Of a DNA stretch of 64,000 nt, positions 1 to 9,164 are shown piece by piece. Position 1 is the stretch's first letter; each line of letters begins with the position of its first letter. The notes beneath the pieces were generated by a model, which was given only the letters and a program-made list of their open reading frames with translations, had not been told where the DNA came from and did not search any database. The translations under genes were made by a program, and so were the position numbers. Source of the stretch: Farysia itapuensis (Eukaryota > Basidiomycota > Ustilaginomycetes > Ustilaginales > Ustilaginaceae); the NCBI GenBank assembly GCA_023212645.1, contig JALBYC010000004.1:310001-374000 (forward strand). The letters run 5' to 3'.

Positions 1-356
1 CTTTGCCGCTTAGCCGGTGGAGGCCCAAGCTGCATGCGCGCCAATTACAATTTTGGCGCATTTTACGTGAGCCGGCAATACATTTGCAAGTCTAACAAAT
101 CACGCTTCAAAACCTCGAACGTCTCGAATGTACCTCGAGCATGCATACAGCTCAGAACGAGACCACACAACGTCGCCCATAAGCTGGAAGGCGAACGTAT
201 CGCAAGCGCGGAGAAGATGAGTGAAGGTCAGAGAGTTGCGCCTCTCGTTTTCCCATTATTTTTGAGTGCGAATGCCGTAAATGTACAAAGAAGACCAGCC
301 GGGGCAGGCTTTTGAGCGGTTAAGGATGACGAATCCTGGCGACGCTAGGTGTCAAT
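1..356. other. Left-edge intergenic stretch, no gene seen
   Basis: I see no supported coding exon, tRNA or repeat here. It lies downstream of the RPL22 stop codon and probably holds that gene's 3' untranslated region. A 93-codon open frame (34-315) has no recognisable domain and no strong start context. Confidence 0.5.
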
Positions 357-1071
357 TTAGGCCTCGGTCTCCTCCTGGTCGTACGAGACGTTGAAGAACT
401 TGATCTCAAAGCCCTGCTTGGAGGTGGCAACCACTCGGAGCCAGTCTCGAAGCTGCTGTCGCTTGAGGAACTTCTTGGTCAGGTACTTGATGTAACGCTT
501 GGAGAAAGGGATTGTGGTGTTGATCCAGATCTTGCCCTCGCCTGTAATAAAACAAAGAGAACCCATGCGAGGACGAGATGCTAAGTCAGCGATCTCCAGC
601 TCGATTATGGTGATGATAGGAAGGAAAGACACGCAGACAGAACGGGTAATTCCGTTTCACACACACATCCGTGCTGTGCTAGCGTGTCGTTCCGTAGATT
701 AGCTACTCACCCTCACGGGTAACCTTGACGTTGTCGCCGAGGTTGCCAGCCTTACCATCGACCTTGATTCGGTCGTGGAGGAACTTCTCAAATGCGGCGG
801 CATCCAAGATACCGTCGTTGGCAGGGCCGGTGAAGTCAATGAAGAACTTGTGCGAGCTCTTTGCCTGTTTGGCGGAGCCTTTAGTGGATTTGGTAACAGC
901 CTGTAGGAACATGGACGTTAGGGTGTGAGTTTGACTGGTCGGTCGAGGATATGTCGGGCTACGTCAGGTTGGCAGTCAATGACCCTACAACAACGCTGCC
1001 GGATGCTGAAGTATGGCCGATGTCGTGCGCATGGTACTCTGACGAGCTTTACGTGTCTGCTTGCTTACCAT
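357..1071 (-). CDS. RPL22: 60S ribosomal protein eL22
   Basis: Structural protein of the large cytosolic ribosomal subunit. The model is complement(join(357..541,711..900,1069..1071)), giving 125 aa. The middle exon encodes the family core ([20 protein letters not shown], then [19 protein letters not shown]). The last exon encodes [27 protein letters not shown] and an acidic tail, as in eL22 of other eukaryotes. The first coding exon is only the ATG, followed directly by GTAAG. The intron ends at CCTACAG before GCTGTTACC, giving MAVTKSTKG. Both other junctions also keep frame (GTGAGT donor, TTACAG acceptor). The divergent neighbour is CBF5, another ribosome-related gene. The identity is firm; the start rests on the splice signals. 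Confidence 0.93.
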
Positions 1072-1404
1072 TGTGATTTCAATAGCCTACTGGTGATCAG
1101 CAAAGCGTAAGGGATATAAGATGGGGTTGAGAAGGTCGCTAGTACTGGTGCTCGTGTTGAGTATTCTGGCGTGGGGCTAATTTTTGCAGTTTTTCATCAG
1201 TCGTTCACGTGATTTGATGAGGCCGTAACTCTAACATGGCAAAGACCAAAACCAAAATGCTGACAAATACACTGTCATCAAACAAGAAAGGAAGATTTCG
1301 AGATGAGCAGCCGCAAAACTGGAAAAAGTTGAGATTGGCGCAACGATATCGTCACTCCATCTCATCCCCTAGTCCAACATCACCGCCATACCACGTCCAG
1401 CAGC
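1072..1404. other. Divergent promoter region RPL22/CBF5
   Basis: This 333-bp stretch lies between the start codons of two genes for ribosome components or ribosome biogenesis transcribed in opposite directions. It must hold both 5' leaders and promoters. I saw no clear TATA box or repeat. A 66-codon frame at 1236-1436 overlaps the CBF5 start and is not supported. Confidence 0.6.
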
Positions 1405-2892
1405 ATGGCATTGCCGTTGGGAACCTCCGTCGCTGAGGCGCAGGAGTCAGGGGACTTTATGATCAAACCCGAAAACTCGGGCCCCAAGCTCAACACGTCC
1501 GAGTGGCCCTTGTTGCTGAAGAACTACGACCAGCTTCTTGTTCGAAGTTCTCACTTCACCCCCATCCCGCACGGATGCTCGCCGCTCAAGCGTGACTTGG
1601 CCACTTACATCAAGTCGGGTGTTATCAACCTCGACAAGCCATCCAACCCATCGTCACACGAAGTTGTGTCCTGGCTCCGACGCATCTTGCGCGTGGAGAA
1701 GACGGGACACAGTGGAACACTTGACCCCAAAGTCACTGGCTGCCTGATCGTCTGCATTGACCGCGCCACACGTCTGGTCAAATCGCAGCAAGGCGCTGGT
1801 AAAGAGTACGTTGCCGTCCTGCGACTGCACGATAAGCTGGATGATGCCAAGAAGCTCCCCCGCGCCATCGAGACCATGACTGGTTCCCTTTTCCAACGTC
1901 CTCCGCTCATCTCGGCCGTCAAGCGTCAGCTGCGTATCCGCACCATCTACGAGTCCAAGCTGCTCGAATTTGACAACGATCGACACCTTGCCGTATTCTG
2001 GGTCAGCTGTGAGGCCGGTACCTACATTCGAACTCTGTGTGTGCACCTGGGTCTTTTGCTCGGTGTAGGTGGACACATGCAGGAGCTCCGCCGGGTACGA
2101 TCAGGTGCTCTGTCCGAGAGCGACACCATTGTGACCATGCACGACGTACTTGATGCCCAGTGGCTGTACGACAATCAGCGAGACGAGACTTACCTCCGCC
2201 GCGTCATCCGACCGCTCGAGTCCTTACTCACAGGCTACAAGCGCATTGTCGTCAAGGATTCGGCCGTCAATGCCGTCTGTTACGGTGCTAAGCTGATGAT
2301 TCCCGGTCTGCTGCGATACGAGAAAGACATTGAGACGAACGAAGAGGTGGTTTTGATGACGACCAAGGGCGAGGCGATTGCTCTTGCCGTGGCGCAAATG
2401 TCGACGGTAGACCTGTCCACATGCGATCACGGTGTGGTTGCCAAGGTCAAGCGCTGCATCATGGAGCGTGACACATATCCACGACGATGGGGACTGGGTC
2501 CCAAGGCTCAGGAGAAGAAGGCCATGATCAAGACGGGTAAGCTCGACAAGCATGGCAAGGCAATCAATGGCGTCACTCCCGATAAGTGGAGCAAGGGCTA
2601 CGTTGACTACGCCGAGGCGTCTGCCTCTACACCTGCGGCTGCCACGGCACCTGTTTCGGACGTCGAGCAAGTTGCTGTTGCCGCTGTGGTTGCCGAGCCA
2701 GCAACACCGGCCAGTGACAGCAAGAAGAGGAAACTCGAGGCTGCCACTACACCAGGCGCACCCGAGGGTGAGACGGAAGAAGAGCGCAAGAAGAGGAAAA
2801 AGGAGAAGAAGGAGAAAAAGGCTGCAGCAGAAGCTGACGGCGTCGAAACACCCAAGAAAAAGAAGGACAAGAAGGAGAAGAAGGACAAATAA
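1405..2892 (+). CDS. CBF5: H/ACA snoRNP pseudouridine synthase Cbf5/dyskerin
   Basis: Catalytic subunit of box H/ACA snoRNPs, which converts uridine to pseudouridine in rRNA and other RNAs in the nucleolus. The single-exon product is 495 aa, close to yeast and human orthologues. It has the dyskerin-like N-terminus, then a TruB domain whose catalytic loop [11 protein letters not shown] carries Asp at about residue 107. A PUA-like region follows at about 280-355. The tail is Lys/Glu-rich ([20 protein letters not shown]), as in yeast Cbf5. An Ala/Pro/Thr-rich spacer precedes the basic tail. The start is the first ATG of the frame and fits the family N-terminus. Confidence 0.96.
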   Translation: MALPLGTSVAEAQESGDFMIKPENSGPKLNTSEWPLLLKNYDQLLVRSSHFTPIPHGCSPLKRDLATYIKSGVINLDKPSNPSSHEVVSWLRRILRVEKTGHSGTLDPKVTGCLIVCIDRATRLVKSQQGAGKEYVAVLRLHDKLDDAKKLPRAIETMTGSLFQRPPLISAVKRQLRIRTIYESKLLEFDNDRHLAVFWVSCEAGTYIRTLCVHLGLLLGVGGHMQELRRVRSGALSESDTIVTMHDVLDAQWLYDNQRDETYLRRVIRPLESLLTGYKRIVVKDSAVNAVCYGAKLMIPGLLRYEKDIETNEEVVLMTTKGEAIALAVAQMSTVDLSTCDHGVVAKVKRCIMERDTYPRRWGLGPKAQEKKAMIKTGKLDKHGKAINGVTPDKWSKGYVDYAEASASTPAAATAPVSDVEQVAVAAVVAEPATPASDSKKRKLEAATTPGAPEGETEEERKKRKKEKKEKKAAAEADGVETPKKKKDKKEKKDK

Positions 2893-3205
2893 GTCTGGCC
2901 TGGTTTCCCTGGCCCTTAGTTGTCCCACGAGGTATGTTCCAGCTTTCCCGTCTCGCATCCCTCCGCCGTGGAGGGGGAAGGTTGGCTTCTGGTCGATATT
3001 TGGTTCCGAGCGTCCCAGCGGCAACCCGCGTCTCCTTGCTCTGCAATCTCACTTCCCTCTCTCTCAAACACACACTTTCTTTTCCCCAACCTTGCCCCGT
3101 CATGCACATCCCGTTTCATTGTATTATAAGCTCTTGGCTCTATTCCAACAGCATCAGTTCCCTATGAGTGTTTGTTCGCGAAGAGTGCTTTTCCATCTGA
3201 TCTGG
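2893..3205. other. Convergent 3' region CBF5 / EEP gene
   Basis: This 313-bp stretch separates two convergent stop codons and should carry both polyadenylation regions. It is pyrimidine-rich on the plus strand. No gene is supported. Confidence 0.6.
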
Positions 3206-4804
3206 TCAGGCCCGGTTGGCGGTGCTTTGGCCGCTTGAGGATATCACTCGTTCGATGCGAGACATGACTGGTCGATGATCCGAGATGAGGAATCCAGCGT
3301 CGCCCTCACTCCAATTTGGCAGGACGCCAAAGGAGCGGATTGTCCACTTGTTGCTCTGAAGTGTGGGATGAGACTGTTGCAGCTCGCTGCTCCGTGCTGA
3401 CAGTGGCGGTGGGGGCGGCGAGGGGGAGTGGTCGAGAACTGCGTCCGGCCGAGTCTGGTCGGCGACAGCACTGTTGTCGAGCAAGAGGACAAAGTCGATC
3501 CGATCGTCGATCGCCTTGCGCGGCGACGGCCTGAAATCAGTAAATGTCCGCAAAGAACCTGCTGGTTCGGACATGATGCCACCACCCGAAACGCCAGTCT
3601 GTGCAGACGGCAGGATTCGACCTGCGGCGAGATCTGAGCGTCGGGGATCCTCGTTGTCGGTCAAGTAAGGTGACCTGAGCTTTGTCGGCACAGACAGCGC
3701 TGTGTCTAGGAAGGTGTGACCGGTGGAATTTTCGGGCAGTGTGTAGTGTCCAGCGACCAGGGTTGACCAGGAGCCTTCGTTTCGCGGACTGTTCAAGTCG
3801 CCGATCAGGACGACCAAGGGAGCTCCTACTGCCTCTTCTGACATGCCGGGTACAGAAGCAAGGGGGGGAGGGAGTCCCCAGCTTCCTGCTCCGCCTTGCT
3901 GCTCGACGGCCTGCTTTTGAGCTTCCCGTTGCGCACGGTAGTACTCTTGCGTCGAGTGCGAGGCTCGACGAGCGCGTTCGACGATCAGCTCTGAGCTCTT
4001 GGCGCGTGCCACGACACCTTGATGGTCGTAATGCGTCGAAAAGACGTGCACGATCTCACCCGTGGCGAGCAGTCTGAGACTGACATGCGTACACATCCTC
4101 GTGAGCGCCGCATCCCATCCAACACTACCCGGTCGTTCCGGCGTCGTGGACAGCCAAAAATGCTCGACACCGTCGGATCCAACCCCACCCTCCTTCTCAC
4201 TAGCTCGCTCGAAAACGTCTTTGCGCCAAAAGACAGGAACGGCTTCGCCAGCTCTCTTGCCATCATCTCTGCCGACACCGGCATGATCGTACTCGTCACC
4301 CAGCCATTGAATCAAATTGGCATATTGTCCGTCCAGTACTTCTTGCATCGCAAAGATGTCCCAGTCGTAGAACAGCGGGATATCTGCCACTTTGGCTCCG
4401 CGGAGCAGCCACGATCGTTCGCCCCAATACTGTTTCGTCAGGTATGGCGAGCCGGATGACAGCCCGGTAGAGAATTGGGGTGGGGCAAGGGAGAAGACCT
4501 GTTTGAGGCTTTCCAGAGTGGATTGCGCCGAGTCGTAGCGTGCATCGTGGGAGTAGCGAATGTTGAGAGAGCCGATGGTCAAGCTCACTCTGCCCTGTCG
4601 CCTAGGAATCTGGTACTGGGTTGATGGCGAGCTCGTCGTGGAACTCTGGTCGGCGTGAGGGAGGTAGTTTGCCACGCCTAGCGAGACAAAGTCGTAGGTA
4701 CGGAAGCTGTAGCCGAGAGTGATGAAGAGCACGACTACTGCCGCCACGACGAGCACCACTGGCCGACGCCACCGACCAGTAGGCGGCGTTGGATGGAGCA
4801 ACAT
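3206..4804 (-). CDS. Membrane-anchored endonuclease/exonuclease/phosphatase-family protein
   Basis: Mg-dependent EEP (DNase I-like) fold enzyme of 532 aa; the substrate is not evident. A short N-terminus is followed by one hydrophobic helix (VVLVVAAVVVLFITLGY), predicting a type II membrane or secreted protein. The EEP signature elements appear in order: GSLNIRYSHDAR, MQEVLDGQ (catalytic Glu), FSTHYDHQG (His), IGDLNSPR (Asp/Asn), DRIDFVL and the terminal SDHRPV (Asp-His). The frame is open to 4840, but the first ATG is at 4804. The ATG of divergent APC10 is only 95 bp away. Family assignment is good; sphingomyelinase-, phosphatase- or nuclease-like activity cannot be told apart. Confidence 0.85.
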   Translation of the reverse strand: MLLHPTPPTGRWRRPVVLVVAAVVVLFITLGYSFRTYDFVSLGVANYLPHADQSSTTSSPSTQYQIPRRQGRVSLTIGSLNIRYSHDARYDSAQSTLESLKQVFSLAPPQFSTGLSSGSPYLTKQYWGERSWLLRGAKVADIPLFYDWDIFAMQEVLDGQYANLIQWLGDEYDHAGVGRDDGKRAGEAVPVFWRKDVFERASEKEGGVGSDGVEHFWLSTTPERPGSVGWDAALTRMCTHVSLRLLATGEIVHVFSTHYDHQGVVARAKSSELIVERARRASHSTQEYYRAQREAQKQAVEQQGGAGSWGLPPPLASVPGMSEEAVGAPLVVLIGDLNSPRNEGSWSTLVAGHYTLPENSTGHTFLDTALSVPTKLRSPYLTDNEDPRRSDLAAGRILPSAQTGVSGGGIMSEPAGSLRTFTDFRPSPRKAIDDRIDFVLLLDNSAVADQTRPDAVLDHSPSPPPPPLSARSSELQQSHPTLQSNKWTIRSFGVLPNWSEGDAGFLISDHRPVMSRIERVISSSGQSTANRA

Positions 4805-4899
4805 GGAATGGTGTCCGGGTACCAAGGGGCAATAAACCACAGGGAAATATTCAAGGGTCTGCTACTGCCAAATGCACGTTGTTGTCAACCAACACTGAC

Positions 4900-5840
4900 A
4901 TGCCAGACGCATCAACGGCGCCCAAGCCACAGCCCAGCTTTTACGACATAGACGGTATGCTAGCGTGATATGTGTAGTCTTGCGCCTTGTGTGCCTTTCA
5001 CTGATGCCGTCTGTTTGACTAGACCATACGCTGACTTCGGATGTCGGCTCGCAACCTGGAACAGCATGGACCCTCTCGTCGTTCAAGCCAGGCTCGGGCG
5101 TCGCCGAACTGCGCTCATCTGACATGACCAAGCTGTGGCAGAGCGACGGCTCTCAACCGCATCTCGTCAACATCCAGTTCGCTCGAAGCACGCTGGTCAC
5201 ACACGTCTCTATCTTTCTCGACGTCAAAAGTGACGATTCATACACGCCGACCAAGATCGCTGTCAAAGCCGGCACCAATTACCACGATCTAGTGCTGGTG
5301 AGGGAGCGCACGTTTGAAGCGCCACAAGGCTGGAAACACTTTTTGCTGGACAAGACAGATGCAACCCCAGAGGAGGAGGAAGAAGCTCAAGATGAACAAC
5401 GTGCACAAGCGCAAGGGTCACAGTCTGACTCACAGGCCGGCTACACAAGGGTCCGCGAAGGCATACACGTCTGGATGCTTCAGATCTGTGTGCTTGCCAA
5501 CCATCTCAATGGCAAAGACACTCATATTCGACGCATCATGGTCTTCGGGCCCAACGACCGTAATCTGCCCTCAAAGACACAATCTGTCAAACGTTCAGCA
5601 CCAATCGAGCTAGAACAAGCGAGACATCGAGCAGGTACTGAAAATCACGTTGAAGAAGCCCAAACAAGGCTGTATCAAGATCCCACTCCTGTGACCGCCA
5701 CGGTTGACCAGGAGTCTCACGATGTCACGTTCGGTTTGGCGGAGCTACTCGGTCGTAGCAGTGAAAGCGCAGCGGGCGAAGAAGAAGACCAAATATGGCG
5801 GAGCCGTCGGACACTGTCCTTGTTCGGTAACATTCGCTAA
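4900..5840 (+). CDS. APC10: Anaphase-promoting complex subunit 10 (Doc1)
   Basis: Processivity and substrate-recognition subunit of the APC/C ubiquitin ligase. The model is join(4900..4954,5023..5840), 290 aa. The 68-bp intron has a GTATGC donor and a GACTAG acceptor, and joining keeps frame (FYDIDG..DHTLTSDVGS). The DOC jelly-roll domain is clear: AWTLSSFKPGSGVAELR, WQSDGSQPHLVNIQF, VSIFLDVKSDDSYTPTKIAV, then LQICVLANHLNGKDTHIR. About 100 extra residues follow the domain. The last residues are Ile-Arg (LFGNIR), the IR tail by which Doc1 docks on TPR subunits of the APC/C. An acidic EEEEE insertion lies within the DOC domain. Confidence 0.93.
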
Positions 5841-5896
5841 TCGATGTATTCGCATCAAGTGCTCGTGAATGTGTATGTTTTGAGAGAGAGGAAGAG

Positions 5897-6285
5897 TTAG
5901 AGACCAGCCTCGGCGGACTCCCCGGCCTGACGCAAGCTTTGCACCTGGCTGATGTATACGTTTGAGACGAGGTTGAAGGCTTCAAAGTAGCGGTCCATGC
6001 ACCGTGTTAGGCAAGTGGACTCCTTGCTTGAGAGCGAGCTGGATGGCGACGTCACACACTTGGCGTAGCATTTTGTGGTCGAGCTGTCGATAAGTTGCTG
6101 AGCGTTTGCCATGGCAAGCTCAGATGCACTGCCAGAAACAAGAGTGAGCATTGCGGACAACAGAGATGCAATGCAGTGGCGAAAGGGACTCACACTTGCT
6201 GCTTGATGGCTTCCTTGCGCTCTGCGGAGCTGGCAACGCCGGCACTGCCTGCGCTTGATTTGCCTGTCAATGATCCAAAGTCCAT
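5897..6285 (-). CDS. TIM13: Mitochondrial intermembrane-space chaperone Tim13
   Basis: Small Tim protein that, with Tim8, escorts hydrophobic precursors to the TIM22 complex. The model is complement(join(5897..6128,6194..6285)), 107 aa. The GTGAGT donor and TTTCTGGCAG acceptor restore frame (IKQQV joined to ASELAMANAQ). The twin CX3C motif is visible as CYAKC and CLTRC, followed by MDRYFEAFNLVS, diagnostic for Tim13. The Cys pairs form the disulfides of the helical hairpin. It is divergent from tafazzin, another mitochondrial gene, with 238 bp between start codons. Confidence 0.95.
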
Positions 6286-6523
6286 ACTGTCTCGCTGATC
6301 TTTGGTGGAGGAGAAGCAAGCGTTCTCAAAGCAGGTCCGGCACAATTTTCGACATTGCTTACGTAACTCTGTTCTCTGACTGGAAGAACCGCCAAAAATC
6401 GAAGATTGAGAAAAAATGGCAAAGTAAAGTCGCCGAGATCCGGAAGCTTGCCTAACGTCATCAGCCTACCAATCACCTTGACCATTGCTGGTAGACGCAC
6501 AACTGCTATCTACGTAGCGATCG

Positions 6524-7615
6524 ATGGCATCTGCTCGAGCTCGGAGCTCGAGCTACGCGGTACGGGCAGTGGCGACTTTTTCACGGTTACTGCTCAATTA
6601 CGGCTGCTCAAAGGTACAGGTGCATGGTCTGGACCGCTTTTTGGCCGTCCTCAACGATGGAGCACGCAGGCAGTCTGGCAGAGGTCTCTTGACTTACTGC
6701 AATCATATCAGTGTTATGGACGAACCGACTATATGGGGCTGTCTGCCAGCGTCGACGCTTCGCAATGCCGATACCACCAGATGGACGCTCGGTGCGAGCG
6801 ACATCATGTTTCAGAAGTCCAAGCTTCTCGCCAGCTTCTTTCGCGCCGGACAGTGTATCGAGACGCACCGCGGAGCCGGCATCTTTCAGCCCGCAATCGA
6901 CGAGAGTATTGCACGACTCGACGAAGGAAAATGGGTTCATCTGTTTCCCGAGGGATACGTCAATGTCACCACCAACAGCACACTGCGACGCTTCAAGTGG
7001 GGGATCAGCCGGATGCTGCTCGAAGCCGAGACACTGCCTGTTGTTGTGCCCATCTGGCTGACTGGCTTTGATCGTCTCATGCCTGAACCACGTGCCTGGC
7101 CGAGATGGATGCCCAGATTGGGCAACCCTGTTTCGATCCACTTTGGCGAGCCAATACACAACCAACTCGTACCTGCACTTCAAGCTATACGAAACTCGGG
7201 TAGTCTACCGCCAGAGTTGCTGCCTGAATCACTCCGCATATCACCATCGCTGGCCACAGCCTCGCCGGTTCCGCCAATACAGGAGACACCCTCCGTGGAT
7301 TCGTTCTTGCCACCAGCACATCAGAGCGAATGGACAGAACCTGTTCGTCAAGCCAAGACTTCAGCTCTCTCACACGCGTCTCCCAAATCCTCCGACTCAG
7401 CACGCAGCGAAACGTTGCAGTCAGCACAAGCTCGATCGCAACTCACCGCACTTCTGCGCCACCACCTCGCGCTCGTCGGTCAACAACACAGACTCTCGCT
7501 CGGCCAAGATCCGCTAATAGAAGACATTCTGTGCCACACCGAAAGCCTCATCCCTAAACACCAGCAGCACAGACGCACACTCCAGGACGGAACTCGGAAA
7601 GACGTCGGCGTCTAA
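6524..7615 (+). CDS. TAZ1: Tafazzin, monolysocardiolipin acyltransferase
   Basis: Transacylase that remodels cardiolipin on mitochondrial membranes. The single-exon product is 363 aa. The acyltransferase motifs are plain: NHISVMDEP (HX4D), then RWTLGASDIMF, IETHRGAGIFQPAID, HLFPEGYVN (motif III) and VVPIWLTGFDRLMPE. The C-terminal third has a Ser/Pro-rich insertion (SPSLATASPVPPIQ, SPKSSDSARSE) before a final helical segment, longer than the human protein but similar to yeast Taz1 in size. The ATG at 6524 is the first in frame and leaves an N-terminus of about 20 residues before the hydrophobic membrane stem. An extra upstream exon cannot be excluded. Confidence 0.9.
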   Translation: MASARARSSSYAVRAVATFSRLLLNYGCSKVQVHGLDRFLAVLNDGARRQSGRGLLTYCNHISVMDEPTIWGCLPASTLRNADTTRWTLGASDIMFQKSKLLASFFRAGQCIETHRGAGIFQPAIDESIARLDEGKWVHLFPEGYVNVTTNSTLRRFKWGISRMLLEAETLPVVVPIWLTGFDRLMPEPRAWPRWMPRLGNPVSIHFGEPIHNQLVPALQAIRNSGSLPPELLPESLRISPSLATASPVPPIQETPSVDSFLPPAHQSEWTEPVRQAKTSALSHASPKSSDSARSETLQSAQARSQLTALLRHHLALVGQQHRLSLGQDPLIEDILCHTESLIPKHQQHRRTLQDGTRKDVGV

Positions 7616-7695
7616 TGCCACACTGCCTACCATATACCCCTTATTTCTCTGTACAACACTACTATAGAGACCAGAATTATAGATCAATTACATGC

Positions 7696-9048
7696 TTAGA
7701 GCTTGAACACTTGCGTAGGCGAGTAGCCGAGGTGAGCCAGGACGCCTTGCAAGGGTCCCTGACCGTTGTTCTCTCCGCTTTTGGGGCCAGCAAGGTAGGT
7801 TACCATGCCGTCGGGGCCGCAGACAAGGACAAGCCTCTTGCTACTATCCGACTGTGGCTGTACCCCGCCCACGATTCGCGCGACGTGCGCTCGAGTGATG
7901 CGCGACTCGTACACAGGAATTTGCAGGCTGTCTCCGTTGTTGGACTGCGTTGTCAAGGTTCTGGCCGGAGACGATCGATCGTTGTTCCTGAGCAGCCAAC
8001 TTAACGGTTCCCAAAATGAGCGCTGTTTTGTCTGCAGACAGAGGGCGTTCGAAGAGGGTACGGACTTGGTCGAATCCGGCACATTTTCGAGAAACAAGCT
8101 GACGTGCAAGCGCTCAGGATGTGCCTGTGCCAAAGCGTGCAGTTCCGGCAATAGAAGGGAGTTTGGCAGATCGGGCGCAGCGTAGAGCAATTTGAACACG
8201 ACGCCTTCTTTCGGTGCTTTTGGTGGCAATCCTGGTCGTCCAAAGACATTGGTGAGAAGTTGGTAAGCCGGAGTGATACCAGTGCCGCCCACGATCAGCA
8301 CAATCTCGTCCGGCATGGGCTTAGCGTCACCGAGTTGCCAGGAAGTAATAGGTCCGCGTGCCTCGACAACAGCTCCAGGTGCTAAGCGGTGTAGATAACG
8401 AGACAGCTCTCCGTCGGCGTATCGCTTGACCAGAAGATCTAGACACCTACTCGCAGCACCACTGTTCTCGGGAGCAGTGGTTTCGGTTTGTGCTGCGAGC
8501 GAAGTGGAGCCGGCAAAGGTGTCCAAGAGCGGGGTATAAGCTCGTTCAATGACGATGGTGGGCTCCTTGATATATAGACTGCGAATGTGCATCCTGTCAG
8601 CTTCGCTTACGGGTTCTGTAAAGTCTTCCACACTCGGGGATAATGCTATGCGAATGTGCTTGTGATTAGAGGCAGTATCGCTCGCCGGATAGGAAGCCGA
8701 CGATACCACCCGCAGCGGACCGTGCTGGTACTTTTGCAGACTGTTTGATGCGGCTTCGTCCGATCTTGACATGAAAGGCCATGTCTGATGAGGACCGGAC
8801 AAGAGGAAGGTAGGCAGGGCGATGAGAACAAGTCCGCCAGTTACTAGACCTGCTGTCCGAAGCCTCCGACGGCTGCGTGCGGTCCTGGGTGGCGCGGTGG
8901 GACCTGCCTGCGTAGCATGTGTTCTGATTGGTGGCATAGACCGCCCCCTCAGCTCGGCCTGCAACAGTCGCACTGCGACTCTGGTCTCCCCCCTAGCCTG
9001 CATCATGGTGGTATACAAACAGCCATCAAGTAATGCATAACGCGTCAT
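7696..9048 (-). CDS. Mitochondrial FAD/NAD(P)H reductase, Cyc2-like (cytochrome b5 reductase fold)
   Basis: Flavoprotein of 450 aa. The N-terminus is Arg-rich and lacks acidic clusters, as in mitochondrial presequences, and is followed by one transmembrane helix (TAGLVTGGLVLIALPTFLLS). The FAD-binding domain has ERAYTPL and GELSRYLHRLAPGAVVEARGP. The NAD(P) domain has IVLIVGGTGITPAYQLL and LVCGPDGMVTYLAG. This order resembles yeast Cyc2, which supports haem attachment to cytochrome c in the intermembrane space, but NADH-cytochrome b5 reductases share the same fold. The frame opens earlier with no ATG; the first ATG is at 9048. A second Met pair about 15 residues later could also serve. Confidence 0.75.
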   Translation of the reverse strand: MTRYALLDGCLYTTMMQARGETRVAVRLLQAELRGRSMPPIRTHATQAGPTAPPRTARSRRRLRTAGLVTGGLVLIALPTFLLSGPHQTWPFMSRSDEAASNSLQKYQHGPLRVVSSASYPASDTASNHKHIRIALSPSVEDFTEPVSEADRMHIRSLYIKEPTIVIERAYTPLLDTFAGSTSLAAQTETTAPENSGAASRCLDLLVKRYADGELSRYLHRLAPGAVVEARGPITSWQLGDAKPMPDEIVLIVGGTGITPAYQLLTNVFGRPGLPPKAPKEGVVFKLLYAAPDLPNSLLLPELHALAQAHPERLHVSLFLENVPDSTKSVPSSNALCLQTKQRSFWEPLSWLLRNNDRSSPARTLTTQSNNGDSLQIPVYESRITRAHVARIVGGVQPQSDSSKRLVLVCGPDGMVTYLAGPKSGENNGQGPLQGVLAHLGYSPTQVFKL

Positions 9049-9164
9049 TCGCACGCTCACCAAAAAAAGCAAAACTGGTTCTCAAAAAAAGGGTTCAAGC
9101 CTGGCAGCTCCTGTCAAATGCGTGGGATTACAGGCTGAGTCTATAGGGGTATGCGATGCGCGAG

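Noticed and set aside
2224..3024. 266-codon minus-strand frame antisense to CBF5
   Set aside because: It is the complement of the Lys/Glu-rich tail and has no recognisable protein features.
6406..7071. 221-codon plus-strand frame overlapping tafazzin
   Set aside because: It opens with TTG, lies in another frame and has no domain, while the tafazzin frame is complete.
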